From the NCBI RefSeq assembly GCF_018446385.1, contig NC_056002.1:26708636-26772635 (forward strand): a stretch of 64,000 nucleotides of DNA, in the 5' to 3' direction. The position numbers were made by a program, and so were the translations under genes. Under the pieces are notes generated by a model, which was given only the letters and a program-made list of their open reading frames with translations, did not search any database and was not told the DNA's origin. Origin of the DNA: Zingiber officinale. Taxonomy: Eukaryota > Streptophyta > Magnoliopsida > Zingiberales > Zingiberaceae. Shown in pieces: positions 22,135-33,461 of the stretch. Position 1 is the first letter of the stretch, and each line of letters starts with the position of its first letter.

Positions 22135-23341
22135 CTATTTTCCTCCTCCCGAGCGGACGGTCGTGACTGCTCGACGCCCGCGATTCTCCCGCCGAGATCG
22201 GTGCCGATCGGTGTTCACTGATGTCGCCCCTGCGGGTCCGGCCACTTCATGAGTCCCACGCCTCGCCGATGGGAGGCGCATCGCTCGCCTTTCCGGGAAC
22301 AGATCGACACAAAGGGAAGGCTTCGCAATCCCTCGTGTCAGCGATCCGTCTCGTGGAAGGTGCGAACATAGGGTCCACCTCTTCTTTGGCTTGATGAGCA
22401 GCACCACTTGTACGTGCGATCCGCGTGAGGATCGAATTGCTTCGCCCTCGGTCCTCCGGTGGTCACGAGCGGCGGTCGCTTCCGCCAGATGCATGCAGCC
22501 GCCTACCGAGTTTTTCCGAAGCTTGCGCTTCTTCCACATTTATATATTCGTTGGTCCGATGTAGCATGTGATCATAATCTCGGCAGCTTTCGGATGAGCG
22601 ACCGGAAGAAGTCCCCATCCACAAGGCCTTGCGTGAAGGCATTCATCATCGCCTCCGATGTGGCCGTGGGGATATCCATCACCACTTGGTTGAATCGAAT
22701 ATAACCTCAAGCGATTCTCTCGCCTTGCTTGATGGCGAAAGTCGACACTTGTCTTTTGATAACGCCGACCATCGCGAAGTGGTGGAGGAAGGCCGCTCGA
22801 ATTCCTTGAAGCTCGTGATGGATCCGTCCGCAACCTCCGAAACCACCGCTGAGCCGATCCCGAGAGGGTGGTAAGGAAGACTTACACTTTACTCCATCTG
22901 TACCGATGGAGCGTGGTCAGACATCGAACTTACCCGATGATCATCCGGTCGTTGTTCCATTGTATTCGCCGATCGCTGGAGGCACGTAGTGCTTGGGCAG
23001 AGGGTCTCGTAGGATAGCCTCCGAAAATTGGCGATTGATCCGCCCGGGAGGAGTCCGCGAGCTTTCCTTCCTGTCATCCCGCCTTGGCATTTCATCCGAG
23101 GAAGATCCTCTATCTCTTCGGGCTGGTATGGCTTCAGGGTGCGAAATAAGGCCCGATGGAATGCGACGGTGGCTGGAGGTGCTTCCGCTCGGCCACCAGA
23201 CGCAGATGTTGCTTGTTGCTCCGCCCGCTCGGCGGATGCTTTTTGTTTTTGCTCCATGAGTTTGGCGGCCCTCATCTCGACCAGAGCGTCGAGTTCTTCT
23301 GTTGAAAGCGCCACCGTGTGTTGTCGTCCAGCCTCGCCCAT
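22135..23341 (-). pseudogene. gag: Gypsy gag, frameshifted
   Basis: It starts at the minus-strand ATG at 23341-23339 (MGEAGRQHTVALS). The first 150 codons are open (22889-23341) and contain an E/Q/A-rich helix with residues LMEQKQKASAERAEQQ. The retrotransposon gag core is recognisable at about 22570-22690 in another frame (NAFTQGLVDGDFFRSL). Several frameshifts separate these parts, so no full capsid protein is encoded. Confidence 0.75.
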
Positions 23342-23373
23342 TGTTCTTGTTCGAATGAGCTGCTAATACCTCT

Positions 23374-24069
23374 TGATCCTGTCCGAACCAAGAGTCAGCG
23401 GACGCTGGGCACGTGGCGCTCTCTGCTGGATCCTCGAGTGCTCCGGCGGACCTGCAACAAAACCGAGCCGGGAGGGGTGCCCCGGCGACGGTCCTCCGAC
23501 GCTCAAGTCAGGTAAGTGGTGGAGAAAGTGGCTGCCAAATTTGTATTATGCGTACCTTTGGCGAAGTAATAGCCTCTTTATATAGGACGGAGAAGGAACT
23601 GATGCACGCCCACCGAGGTGCGTACGTGTCAGCAACCCATGCCGCGGTATGCACTTGTCAGAGAACTTATCTGACACCATGCTGCCACAGTCCGAGCATG
23701 TTCTTTGATGGGACGGCAGGACCACCCGTTGTCAGACTAGAAGTATGGCACAGCCATACGACTTGACCGATGTCCCCGTCTTTTACCCACCGTCTGACTG
23801 GGGTGCCCGGCCAGCCGGGCGGGCGATGAACGTCGTCCGGACGGCCTTGATTCTTTGCGCCGTCCGGGCGGCACCTCCTTCCGCTCGGTCATTACGCACT
23901 GCTTTATTTGAGCGTCGGACCCCTGGTCCCTACCAGGGTGCCTTTTACTATCAGATTTCCCTTTCTTCTGAGTCCGGTCGGCTCACCCTTTTCCGGCGAG
24001 CCACTGGACCCTTTGACCTCCCCTCAGCGTTGACTCCTTATGGGGTTCCGGATTTTTACCGCCGGATCA
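23374..24069 (-). repeat. 5' LTR of the gypsy element
   Basis: 696 bp, TGATCCTGTCCGAACC...ACCGCCGGATCA. Minus-strand TATA box TATATAAA at 23577-23584 would drive the gag-pol transcript. Confidence 0.92.
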
Positions 24070-24074
24070 CACAG

Positions 24075-25175
24075 CATAAAGAATGTCATTGTAAATTTTA
24101 CAACACCTGATGATTTTGAGAAGTCATGGGAAGAGACTATCAAGTGTGTTAACTTAGAGACAAATGATTGGTTGTCCTTGATGTATGAATTGCGACACGG
24201 ATGGGTGCCAGTATATTTTAGTCATGTATTTTATGCAGGAATGTCAAGTAGTCAAAGATCTGAAGGTTCACATGCATTTTTCAAGAAACATGTCTCAAAT
24301 AAGAACTCATTAATGGATTTTATCACCCGTTTTAATAGAGCACTGAGACACCAAAGATATAATGAGTTAGTTGCGGACCATGTTGATATGAATGAGCATC
24401 CCAAAGTTAAGACAACCTGGCCAATGGAAACTCAAATATTTAAGCTATATACAAAAAAAGAAATGGCTGGAGTTTTTCAAAGTGAAATGACCGAGAGTTA
24501 TAGTTATTATGTGCAACAAACATTTACAGGAGTTGCCTCAGGCGTTTACCATGTAATGAAATTTCAAAGTCCTTCTTCCTCAAAATCAAGAGCGCTAACG
24601 CATGACAAATAAAGGGACTACATATCGTGTAGCTGCACAAAATTTGAGCTTGAGGGCATTCCATGCAGACATATGTTAGCTTTTTTCGTATTAACCAAGT
24701 GTTTCTTTTGTCTGAAACATATATACTCAAATGATGGACACGAGATGCAAAAGTTGGAGCAATATATGCTTTAGGGGAGCAAAATGTCATTGATGATCCA
24801 GATTCAGAAATGTATTTGATGTCGAGGCACTCGAGATTGTCCTATAAAGCTTCAGTATTAGTTGATGATGCATCTATGAGTAATGAGAGGGCAACCTTCT
24901 TGGAAGAATAATTCGATTGTATCTACAACAAAATGAAAGAGATGTCCATTAGTACAATATGCAATGATAGAAGTAAAAAAAAAGAAATTCATTGATGAGG
25001 GCCTTGGTATTAGTGATCCTTCTGCAGTAAGAACTAAGGGATGTGGAAAAAGATTGAAATCATCAAAGGAGAAATCAGCCTCAAATTCCAGGCTTTGTCG
25101 TGGATGCGGACATTGAGGAGTGTCACATGACAAGCGTAATTATCCAAATTTACAACAAACATATGCGTCATTCTG
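24075..25175 (+). pseudogene. FAR1-type transposase, C-terminal part
   Basis: Continues the frame left at 13394 with the codon phase unchanged. It contains the rest of the MULE domain (SWEETIKCVNLETNDWLSLMY; GSHAFFKKHVSNKNSLMDF) up to a TAA at 24610. In the same frame a SWIM zinc finger CSCTKFELEGIPCRHML follows at about 24628-24678 (C-x-C...C-x-H), then TAG near 24772. A C-terminal zinc-knuckle region (DPSAVRTKGCGKRLKSSKEK, then CRGCGH) is at about 25015-25118. Several stops after the catalytic domain show it is dead. Confidence 0.85.
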
Positions 25176-27187
25176 CATTTCTATTATAAGTTTACTTGCA
25201 AACACAAATTTATTTTATTACATTTTGTATATATGACAATGTGTTAATTAGCAGATCAACTGAAGATAATAATCTTAACAGTGTTGACGACACATATGAA
25301 TCAGATTTGGGATCTATAGCTGGTACTATCAAAGTTATAATTTGTTAAATTATAATGCTTTATTGAGAAAATTAAATTAATAAATTGGCTTTATTGTTGC
25401 AGGTTCTAACAACATGCGCTAGGATGTTAGGATGCTTGCATACTGTGTATGCTCCTACTGTCTCTACGAGAAGTAGGTTGTGATTTTGAATTCTAAAGTT
25501 CAAGCTTGTCGATGTCAGGATGCTTGCATATTTATTTTTAATTGTGAGATATTGGTTCATGACATGCTTGCATATTGTATTTTGAATTGTCAGGATGCTT
25601 CTTGCAAGTTGAAAATGAAGTTCTTGGATATAGCTGTGCAAGTTGAAAATGAAGTTCTTGCAAACAGTGCAAGTGGAGAAACAACCGGAGTTAATATGGA
25701 TTTTTTTGGTCTCACTGGATCAATATTATTATTCTTTTGTGAAATTTAGAATGGAGTGGTATATGTTTAGTAATATTATACTGATGTTCTTGATAAGAAT
25801 TAAGTGTTGTAGGCTATTAAAATTTGAATGCAGTGGTGATATATTAGTATCATTTTATAAAAGCTTAAGGTGGCTCAAGTTGGTCTCACAGGATCATCAT
25901 TAATATCATTTTGTATTGATTTTGCAGTATTGTATGATTTATTGAATTGCATTGTTCACTTATTTCTCTCCTATTGTTTATAGAAATTTGTATGATTTCT
26001 TGTATTAATATCACCGTTCGAAGAATGTGGGGGCCCTGCATTGTTCACTTACTGATATGCATGAACCCTCAGGCCGTGTTAGGTAAAGGAACTAGAACAA
26101 CTTGGAACAAGCACACTATACCCTCGCCATTGCAACTACACCATTTTTTTTGAGTAGGTTTCCTATGTACCATTTTTTTAGTTTTGGGTAATTTATTGGG
26201 GGTATCATTGTCTTCAACTGTAGATTGTGAGTTGGGAAATGTCTGTTTAAGGCCGCATTGTCAAGTTGGTTCATATATTCTGAGATGGTCAAATTCGATT
26301 CATGAATGCGTCGATGCCTTTTTATTCTCTCAATCTTTTATCAATTATAGTTCACAATTGCTGGTGTTTAAAAGCCTGGAACTTTGGCTGAGCTATACTT
26401 GTGCATCTTTTTTATGTTTTCAGAATTACGTGTACAGTTAGACTATTTTTTTTTTCTTTTACAGTTTTAGATGTATAATTAATTATTGATTGCTTCTTGA
26501 TAGGCTGACTAAATCAGCAATTTAAATTCAAGAAATTACCTCAAAAGACGGCTCGAATCAATGAACATAATGTAGCTTCAAGTAAAAGGATGGGAAGTTA
26601 TTCATCGTCTAGTTCGTGCATGTTTTGCATGAGCTATCGTGATTCCCAAAGAACTGGCTATAAACAACGAGATCATTTGCACTTCTAGCACCAAAATGAA
26701 TCTACAAGAACTTGGAAGATAAATAGTAAAAGTCTAATGGGAAAAAATGTACATGAAGACTTTACTGTATTTAGGATGTAATTTAAGCCCTCTGAAAACT
26801 GAGTTCATATAGCATTTTGATGTGTACGAAGTGCATGAACAACTAGTGCCTTCAATACATCTTGAGAATAGGCATAAAATTATCTGTCACAAGTGAGAAA
26901 TGATAGAGAGTGTTGGAGAAATAAAATGTATCACAGCGTATGCATTCACAAGGTTATTTAAATCTGCAACCTATAAAACAAAGAATATAACAGTTAGATA
27001 ATAATAATATCAGAGACATTCGTATAAAATTTCTAGAATATTAAATATTTATATATTTTTTAAAAAAAACTGCTAAATGCATAACCATATATAGCAAGGT
27101 GTTTCTTCTCTCTATTTTGACGGTAATAGGACCATCTTAAAGTTGCAAACACGCAACAAAAACAAGCTACATCAGAAAACAAGTTAC
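25176..27187. other. Non-coding interior of the Mutator-like element
   Basis: AT-rich with no conserved frame. A few local repeats are present, such as GATGTCAGGATGCTTGCATA around 25440-25600. It probably contains the 3' end of the transposase gene. Confidence 0.5.
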
Positions 27188-28223
27188 TGTTGGAGGATCT
27201 TGTGGCCGGCTTGAAGGGGGGTTGGATAGACAACGCCCCCAAATCGCTTGCTTTCTACGTATTTGTTAGTTGCGCAGCGGAATACAAATAATACAAACAC
27301 AAATACGAAAGCTAAATACAAAGAACAAGAAAGAGCAAGCAAACCAACACGCGCCGATTTACATGGTTCGGAGATAAAGCTCCTACTCCACGGCGTGTCC
27401 GTAAGGTGGACGATCCCTATCCGTTGGTGGATTACTCCTCGGAAGACCTCCGGCTAGCTCAAACCTCCTTGTGGGTGGAGAAATCTCACCACAAACTCAC
27501 CAAGACCTCTTGGACACAAGGGAAACTCTTGAGCACTTGTAGACTACTAATTAGACATTAACCAAGTCTAATTTCGTTAACTTAGCCCGCCATCCCAAGC
27601 TCCTTCTTATAGAGCTTGGGGAAATCAGCCTTGCTGATTTGCCCATTACCAGTCGATTGGTCCTTGCACCAGTCGACTGGTGCCAGCCCAACGACTCTCT
27701 CAACGGTTATCTACCAGTCGACTGGTCACAGGACCAGTCAACTGATCCCAGCCATTTTGGGCACAGAGAGCTTCTGTGCTCACCACCAGTCGACTGATCC
27801 CAGTACCAGTCGACTGGTACAACCCTATACCTAGGGTTCCCATCCCGAGTACATTTCTCGCAACACTCGGACTCTCACGACTCACTTGACTCTTCTTTGC
27901 AGCTTTGACCTCTTGCCTTCAAGCTTACTTCCTTTGGCTCTCGTCCCTCGAAGGCATCCAAGCTCGCGACTCGTCCCCAATGTCATCCTTCGCGTATGCC
28001 TCGAAGTTGCTTCCCTCGGCCCTTGTTCTCGCTGTCTTGTCCACGGTCCCTCCGATGCTCCATCCTTCACCGGACCCGAAGCCGTCAACCTGAGTCACAT
28101 GTGTCTCCTGCAGTCCTGCACAACTCAAGTACACATATCAAATAACGAGGGTAAACCTAACTTAAACCTTTTACCCAAACACCAAAACACATGGTCCCGC
28201 GGACCATCGGGATTGCTCCAACA
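27188..28223 (-). mobile_element. Solo LTR, copia type, target duplication GTTAC
   Basis: 1036 bp with ends TGTTGGAG...CTCCAACA and perfect flanking GTTAC (27183-27187, 28224-28228). The minus-strand end CTATCCAACCCCCCTTC, then GCCGGCC, resembles the LTR end of element 2. Palindromes ACCAGTCGACTGGT and variants at about 27650-27825 lie upstream (minus sense) of a TATAAG box at about 27605-27612. It is a product of LTR-LTR recombination, ending 51 bp beyond the stop codon of the GRF gene. Confidence 0.92.
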
Positions 28224-28274
28224 GTTACACCACTTAGAGTTACATTACAATGTCAAGTTACATCAAAACATAAG

Positions 28275-28819
28275 TTACATCAACCATATCGCTATCATCA
28301 CAATCCAAGAACATACAACTACAACCATAGCAACTCTAAATTTCCTATTTGATGAATGTATTTCATCACTCATCCACATAATTACATGATTGTTGTTCCC
28401 ATCGTCCAGAATATCATTGTATTCAACTGTACCCTCGCAACTAGTACATTTCTTCAATTCACTAATATCCAATATTAATTTTTTGTTATTCCTCTTCAAC
28501 TCATTAATAATTGTCTTACTTCTCTCTGACGATTCTGGGTCGTGCCATAAGAAGAAGTCACATCCCCTTTGCTGAATTTCAAATCAACTTAATCAAAACT
28601 CAATAATTTAAAAACTTACAACACCGTATTAATATAACGAAAAATTACTCTATATTTTGGACATGAAAAAAATCGCCTTCCTGGATTAGATTCCGTCCAT
28701 GATGTTTGGAGTGTAGCTCGTAACCCACAATAACACAATATGTGAGGAGCTCCACAATATTGCTCATCGTTCGTATGTCGTCGAGTGAACGATGATGATG
28801 ATGAAGAGCCGACTTCCAT
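28275..28819 (-). CDS. GRF-type zinc-finger membrane protein inside the Mutator-like element
   Basis: Two exons on the minus strand: 28819-28649 and 28571-28275, with a 77-bp GT-AG intron (28648-28572) that preserves the phase; 155 residues. After a Ser-rich start (MEVGSSSSSS) comes the GRF zinc finger: CYCGLRATLQTSW, NPGRRFFSCPKY, and GCDFFLWHD across the splice. A coiled coil with ELKRNNKKLILDISELKK follows and the protein ends in one hydrophobic segment (VAMVVVVCSWIVMIAIWLM), so it is probably tail-anchored. GRF fingers bind nucleic acid in several proteins; the function in this element is unknown. No stop or frameshift is seen, unlike the transposase. The start is uncertain: the frame is open upstream to about 28921 with another Met at about 28870. 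Confidence 0.78.
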
Positions 28820-29289
28820 GACTTTTCTTGCAATCAGTGCCTGAATAGCAGCAATATGCGAAAAAGACATAAAATCGATTAAAGCATGTAATTTTTGACG
28901 AAAAAAGCTAGCAATACCCACAAACGTGCATAAAATGCCTCAATTCAATCCAAGAATGTGACACTTAACATTACCTGTCCATCGTGTAAAACCTATTCCA
29001 GTGATCATAAAGTTATATAGGGCAGAGATTCAACCTAATTTGATCAAATTAGGTCCCAAGAAACATTTACAAACAAATCTACATATTAGTTCTCTCACAA
29101 TTCAAGAACATCGAACAAATTTGAAACATAAATTTTAAGGGACATGGAATATTTCCTGTAAAAAATAATAATAATAAAGAAGCAAATTTTATTGGAGAAA
29201 TAAAAACAAAATCGAAACACAAATAAGTAATTTTAACAGCACAAACAATATAAAACAAGATACATTGCACTCAAAAAAAAAATACAAAT
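28820..29289. other. Upstream region of the GRF gene, non-coding
   Basis: AT-rich. It contains the likely 5' leader of the GRF gene and no other recognisable feature before the right inverted repeat. Confidence 0.4.
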
Positions 29290-29874
29290 TTGCGAAATGA
29301 AAACATGAGCAGTTCTGTGGCCAATTTGTTTTCACTAGAGAAAATTGTTTAACCCGACAAGATGTAGCACGTCGCGGCGAGAGGGCTTGCGAGGAGGAGA
29401 GGAGGGCGTCGCGGGAGAGGAGACCAGGGCGTCGCGGCCGGAGGAGAGGAGGGTCGCGTCACGTCGCGACGAGAGGGCTTGCGGGGAGGAGAGCACTGCG
29501 TCGCGGCGAGAGGAGAGGAGGGCTTGCGGGGAGAAGAGGACCGCGTTGCGTCGCGGCAAGAGGAGAGGAGGGCTTGCAAGGAGGAGAGGAGGGCTTGCGG
29601 TGAGAGGGGCGCGTTGCGAGAGAGGGAGGAGCGGTTGCTAACCTTAGTTCGCTGGGGGCATGATCTGTGCGTCGAGAGAGAGAGAGGGCAGAGATTTGTG
29701 GGTCCTGTGCTTTTTATTTTTTATTTTTTTTTGCTTCTTCGTGCGTTACGAGAGAGAGAGTGCAGAGATTTGTGGGTTCTGTGCTTTAAATTTTTTTTTC
29801 CTTCTTCCGCATATGATGTGGTGACGCCAGATCAGCGTTCCGCAGCATTCCGCATGAACCGTTCCGCAGGAGAG

Positions 29875-29876
<2 letters not shown>
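29290..29876 (-). repeat. Right terminal inverted repeat of the Mutator-like element
   Basis: Inverse match to 11381-11976, ending with GAACCGTTCCGCAGGAGAGC. The GC-rich subrepeats (29375-29600) give several Arg/Glu-rich frames that are not genes. Confidence 0.88.

Positions 29877-29877
<1 letters not shown>

Positions 29878-29920
<43 letters not shown>
29878..29920. repeat. TA microsatellite at the Mutator end
   Basis: A pure TA run directly outside the right inverted repeat. A shorter TA run abuts the left repeat at 11361-11377. Confidence 0.95.
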
Positions 29921-29923
<3 letters not shown>

Positions 29924-30214
29924 TTTGTTAAAATATCGGGTTATTATGGGCTATAGCAGATCTGACCCAACCCATATCAATCTCCCCCGGCTTTTGTAAT
30001 AAAATTGAAATATACCCTACATTTTGGCATTGACTCATCGAAATATTTGGCTTTAAGAAGATGAAGGCTGAAGCAATATAGTTAGAACATAGCCAGTTGA
30101 CAATGGCGGTGGCTCCCAACTAATCGAGAGTGAGTAGGAAGCCACAATTCTTCCTCCTTCGTATAGGATGACAATTCCAAGCATTATTACCACGCCAGGT
30201 TCAGAACAATCTCT

Positions 30215-30305
30215 TACAAAGTAGAGTAACAGTGCGTACAATATGATCCTTCCCCCAGGACCCGTTTTGACGAGAGTTTCATGCACGGGGCTGCCACTAC
30301 TACCT
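30215..30305 (+). repeat. Au-SINE-like 3' fragment
   Basis: GTGCGTACAATATGATCC, then CCCCCAGGACCC and CATGCACGGGGCTGCC, resemble the conserved 3' end of plant Au SINEs (GCGTACAAT, CCCCGGACCC, TGCACCGGGCTGCC). Assigned from memory of that family. Confidence 0.5.
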
Positions 30306-30924
30306 CAGGTATGGTTTCCCTTTTCTTCTCTTGTCCGTTTAGTAATTTGGTGTTTCCCTATAATGGAAAAGCAATATATCTCATCTTTAGAGCAAAAGGT
30401 GATTACGCTCAACCCCAGCAACCTTCCACTACCGGACCCACAATACATGGAAGAGAGGTAAATCACGAAAGACCTTTGACCCGCCGAGCGACTTCTTAGG
30501 TGAGGGGGTCACTTGCACGGGGTAGCTCCGTGCTACTGCCATTTGAATCGAAGTCCATTTGGAGCAGCTCCTCATTTGAGTACCAACTCAACTACCCTGT
30601 AGGGTCACAATATATCTTATCCCATCTTGATTCTTACATAATTTACTTTTGCACTAGACCATTTACATTGCTACTGACTTTTCATGTAGATTCTAGGGAT
30701 GACAATGAGTTAGGTTTGGATTGGATTCCACCTCCTCCATCTATGCCCCCATTTATTATCTCCATACCTATATCCATCTTCATGTGCTTAACTTTCATCT
30801 TCATTCCTATACTTGTCGGAGGATCATATATTTATACTCATGTCCGTCCTCATTTAATCGAACTGACCAAACTTTCTAACAAAACTAGAAGAAATCGAAT
30901 TGATAAAATATTAACGGTGATATT

Positions 30925-30927
<3 letters not shown>

Positions 30928-31016
<89 letters not shown>
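30928..31016. repeat. TA microsatellite
   Basis: About 44 TA units without interruption. Confidence 0.97.
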
Positions 31017-31019
<3 letters not shown>

Positions 31020-31992
31020 GAGAAATAATTGAATTGTTTCAACAACTGAATTGAATTTTTAAATTATCTGTTAATTTAATTTAACCGAACTTTTACCCAT
31101 CCCTAAATGTTAATAAAATTTTGATTTTATTTGAGATTTAGAAAATGAATTTTATATTTATATATATATATATGGCCCACCAAAATTTTATATTATATAT
31201 ATTTTATATTTAGTAAATAAAATATGATTATTATTTTAGAAATATATGAGTTTAGATGGTAAATATTTAAAATTATTGCTAAAATTAACATTCATTTTAA
31301 TTTTTACAATCAAATTAGATTCAGTCAATCATTTTAAATTTTTTAGATTTGACCAAAATTTTTTAATTTTTTACATCAAAATTAATTTGATTGTTTTTAA
31401 TTTTGAACTCATCTAAGTTAGATTTAATTAATAATTTTACTTTTTTACTATTAAAGATATAGATTTGGTTGGTAATTTTTTTATTAAAATTTAATTTTTA
31501 ATTTTAATTTTTTATTGATAAAAGATTATTGTACTTCAAAATTAAGTTTAGTTAATAAATTAAATATATTTAGTGATTATATTTATTTGTAATTGATATT
31601 TTTTATAAAAATATTTTGTAAGTCAAAAGCATATTCAATATTATATTATTATTTTACTATTTTATTAAAAATCTCCCCCCTTTACTAACTAACTTTGGTG
31701 AAGCCTAAAATGAATTTACGTTACTGTCCTTTTTTCTATTCACACTAAAAATAATTTCAAGGTTTATTAGTAATTTTTTTTTGTTGTTTTATATAAAAAA
31801 ATATAGTTCTCTTTAGTCCCACATCTTAGAATTAACAACACTATGATCAAAGAAACTTCTATAAATATTTTAGGCTGACGATGTTAAAAAATATACTTTT
31901 CTTAGTTTCTTTTATTAAGATAAGTATAATATTAAATTAAAATATTTTTTTTCATAGAGAAGCTCATTACAATAGTTTATTACTGGAATTCT

Positions 31993-32170
31993 CTAACATG
32001 ACACTAGAAAATCCAAATAATTCGGATTTTCAAATACCCAAATAATTTATATATTATTATATTATACACGCAACGCGTACACTAACATGACACTAGAAAA
32101 TCCAAATAATTCGGATTTTCAAAGACCCAAATAATTTATATATTATTATATTATACATTAAACGCGTGTG
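31993..32170. repeat. 89-bp tandem duplication
   Basis: CTAACATGACACTAGAAAAT begins at 31993 and again at 32082. The two units are nearly identical through ATATTATTATATTATACA. Confidence 0.93.
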
Positions 32171-32336
32171 TACGATCACACTAGTATATTATAAAATTTT
32201 ATTTCAATTTACTTTTCTCATTCATCCATATGTTATTAAGCACATTATCTCTCTTCTTATTTTTAATTCACCCTGATATTTACAAGTTATGCACGAATGT
32301 TATTGTAAGATCTTGGAAAAGAATTTATTATAAGCA

Positions 32337-32396
32337 ATTTCTATATTTACTACATCTTTATGTCACATTTCTATATTTACTACATCTTTATGTCAC
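32337..32396. repeat. Perfect 30-bp tandem duplication
   Basis: A 30-bp unit containing CTATATTTACTACATCTTTA occurs at 32337-32366 and 32367-32396 without differences. Confidence 0.95.
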
Positions 32397-33461
32397 AGAA
32401 TAATAATTTTATTATTGATTAACGTCAAGACTTCTTTTATGAAATTAAAATAACAATTTAATTTTAATATTTAATTGATAAAATTTATTGAGTATTTTTA
32501 ATATTTTATTGATAAAATTTAATTTTAATTATTTAATTAAAAATATTTATTAGAAAAAATATATTATTTTTTAATAAAATATGCTAGAAAGTTTTTTAAA
32601 ATTTTAATTGAGTTTTTATATCATATAAAATTATTACTATATGATCCAGTTGTAAACCACTTTTAATTGGGAAAATATTTTTTTTATAATTTATGAAATT
32701 GTCTTTATAAATATCTCTTATAATATTTTATATAATTTTTAAAAAAAAAATAAAATTAAAATTTATTTAAAAAATATTAAAGTTTTAATTTTTGTTCCTA
32801 TGCCTCAATTTATATCCTAAAATATCCATACTCATTTATTTAATCGGGTAAAAAACCCATTATATCCTCCTCATTCCCATTTATTTAATCGGGTAAAAAC
32901 CCCTCTATATCCTCCTCATCCGAATCGGTATCGATCCTCCGTAGGATTTGAGGAGCATCTGGAGGGCGATGTTGGTCCTGCCGGCGGCGACGAGGACCCC
33001 TTCGCCGTCGCGCTGGCGAAGTGTGCCAACCGCCCGCCGGGACCACCATCGAGGAGCTCTTCACGCGGACCCGCTCTGCATATAAATTATTTAAAAATAG
33101 AATTTATATGGTAAATCATGTAAATATTCTTTGATTAGATAGATCATGAATATTTGCTTATATTTCTTTTCTGAATTAGATAACAAGTTCATTAAAAAAT
33201 AAATTAAAATAGGAAAATTTGTAATGGGATTAGAAATATTATTCAGTTGCGCTAATTAGGCTGAATTAGAAATATTTTTTATATTTCTTTTCTGCATATA
33301 AAATATTCTTCTGTTGCGCCAAATTAGGCTGATTAATTGTTATAGGATTAGAAATAAATTCACCTAGATTTCATAAGCTTCAACGTACGTCACCGCGCTA
33401 GCTTTCATCCCTTCTTACGACACCGCGCGCTAGCCTTCATCCCTTCCGGAGAAGAGCAAAG

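Larger units (their letters stand above)
13395..24069 (-). mobile_element. Ty3/gypsy Tat-like element with antisense ORF
   Basis: 10,675 bp with ends TGATCC...GGATCA and target duplication CACAG (13390-13394 and 24070-24074). The retroviral order runs on the minus strand: 5' LTR (23374-24069), gag, protease, RT, RNase H, second RNase H, integrase, tandem arrays, antisense ORF, polypurine tract, 3' LTR (13395-14050). Two RNase H domains and an extra ORF in reverse orientation are hallmarks of the Tat group (Grande/RIRE2-like elements). The primer-binding site expected next to the 5' LTR is not recognisable here (23342-23373), unlike the derivative at 61.8 kb. Gag and RT are broken, so it is not autonomous now. 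Confidence 0.93.
11381..29876 (+). mobile_element. Mutator-like element with FAR1-type transposase
   Basis: Two inverted repeats of about 590 bp bound a unit that is about 6.8 kb once the gypsy insertion and the solo LTR are removed. It carries a FAR1/MULE transposase pseudogene (plus strand) and a GRF-zinc-finger gene (minus strand), facing each other. Both outer ends lie against TA repeats, so no 9-bp target duplication can be read. Long inverted repeats and the FAR1-MULE-SWIM domain order are diagnostic for FAR1-related Mutator elements of plants. Confidence 0.88.
29921..32947. other. AT-rich intergenic region with repeat fragments
   Basis: No gene was recognised. It holds a SINE fragment, a long TA run and two short tandem duplications listed separately. 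The rest is poly(A/T)-rich sequence. Confidence 0.5.

Noticed and set aside
25480..26441. Several 60-90 codon frames in the Mutator interior
   Set aside because: AT-rich, no conserved motif, and they overlap tandem local repeats.
27650..27825. Regularly spaced ACCAGTCGACTGGT repeats considered as a CRISPR-like array
   Set aside because: Irregular spacing, palindromes of 14 bp within a defined plant solo LTR; no prokaryotic context.
29345..29931. Arg/Glu-rich frames in the Mutator inverted repeats (also 11591-11914)
   Set aside because: Low-complexity products of the GC-rich subterminal minisatellite, present in several frames and both repeats.
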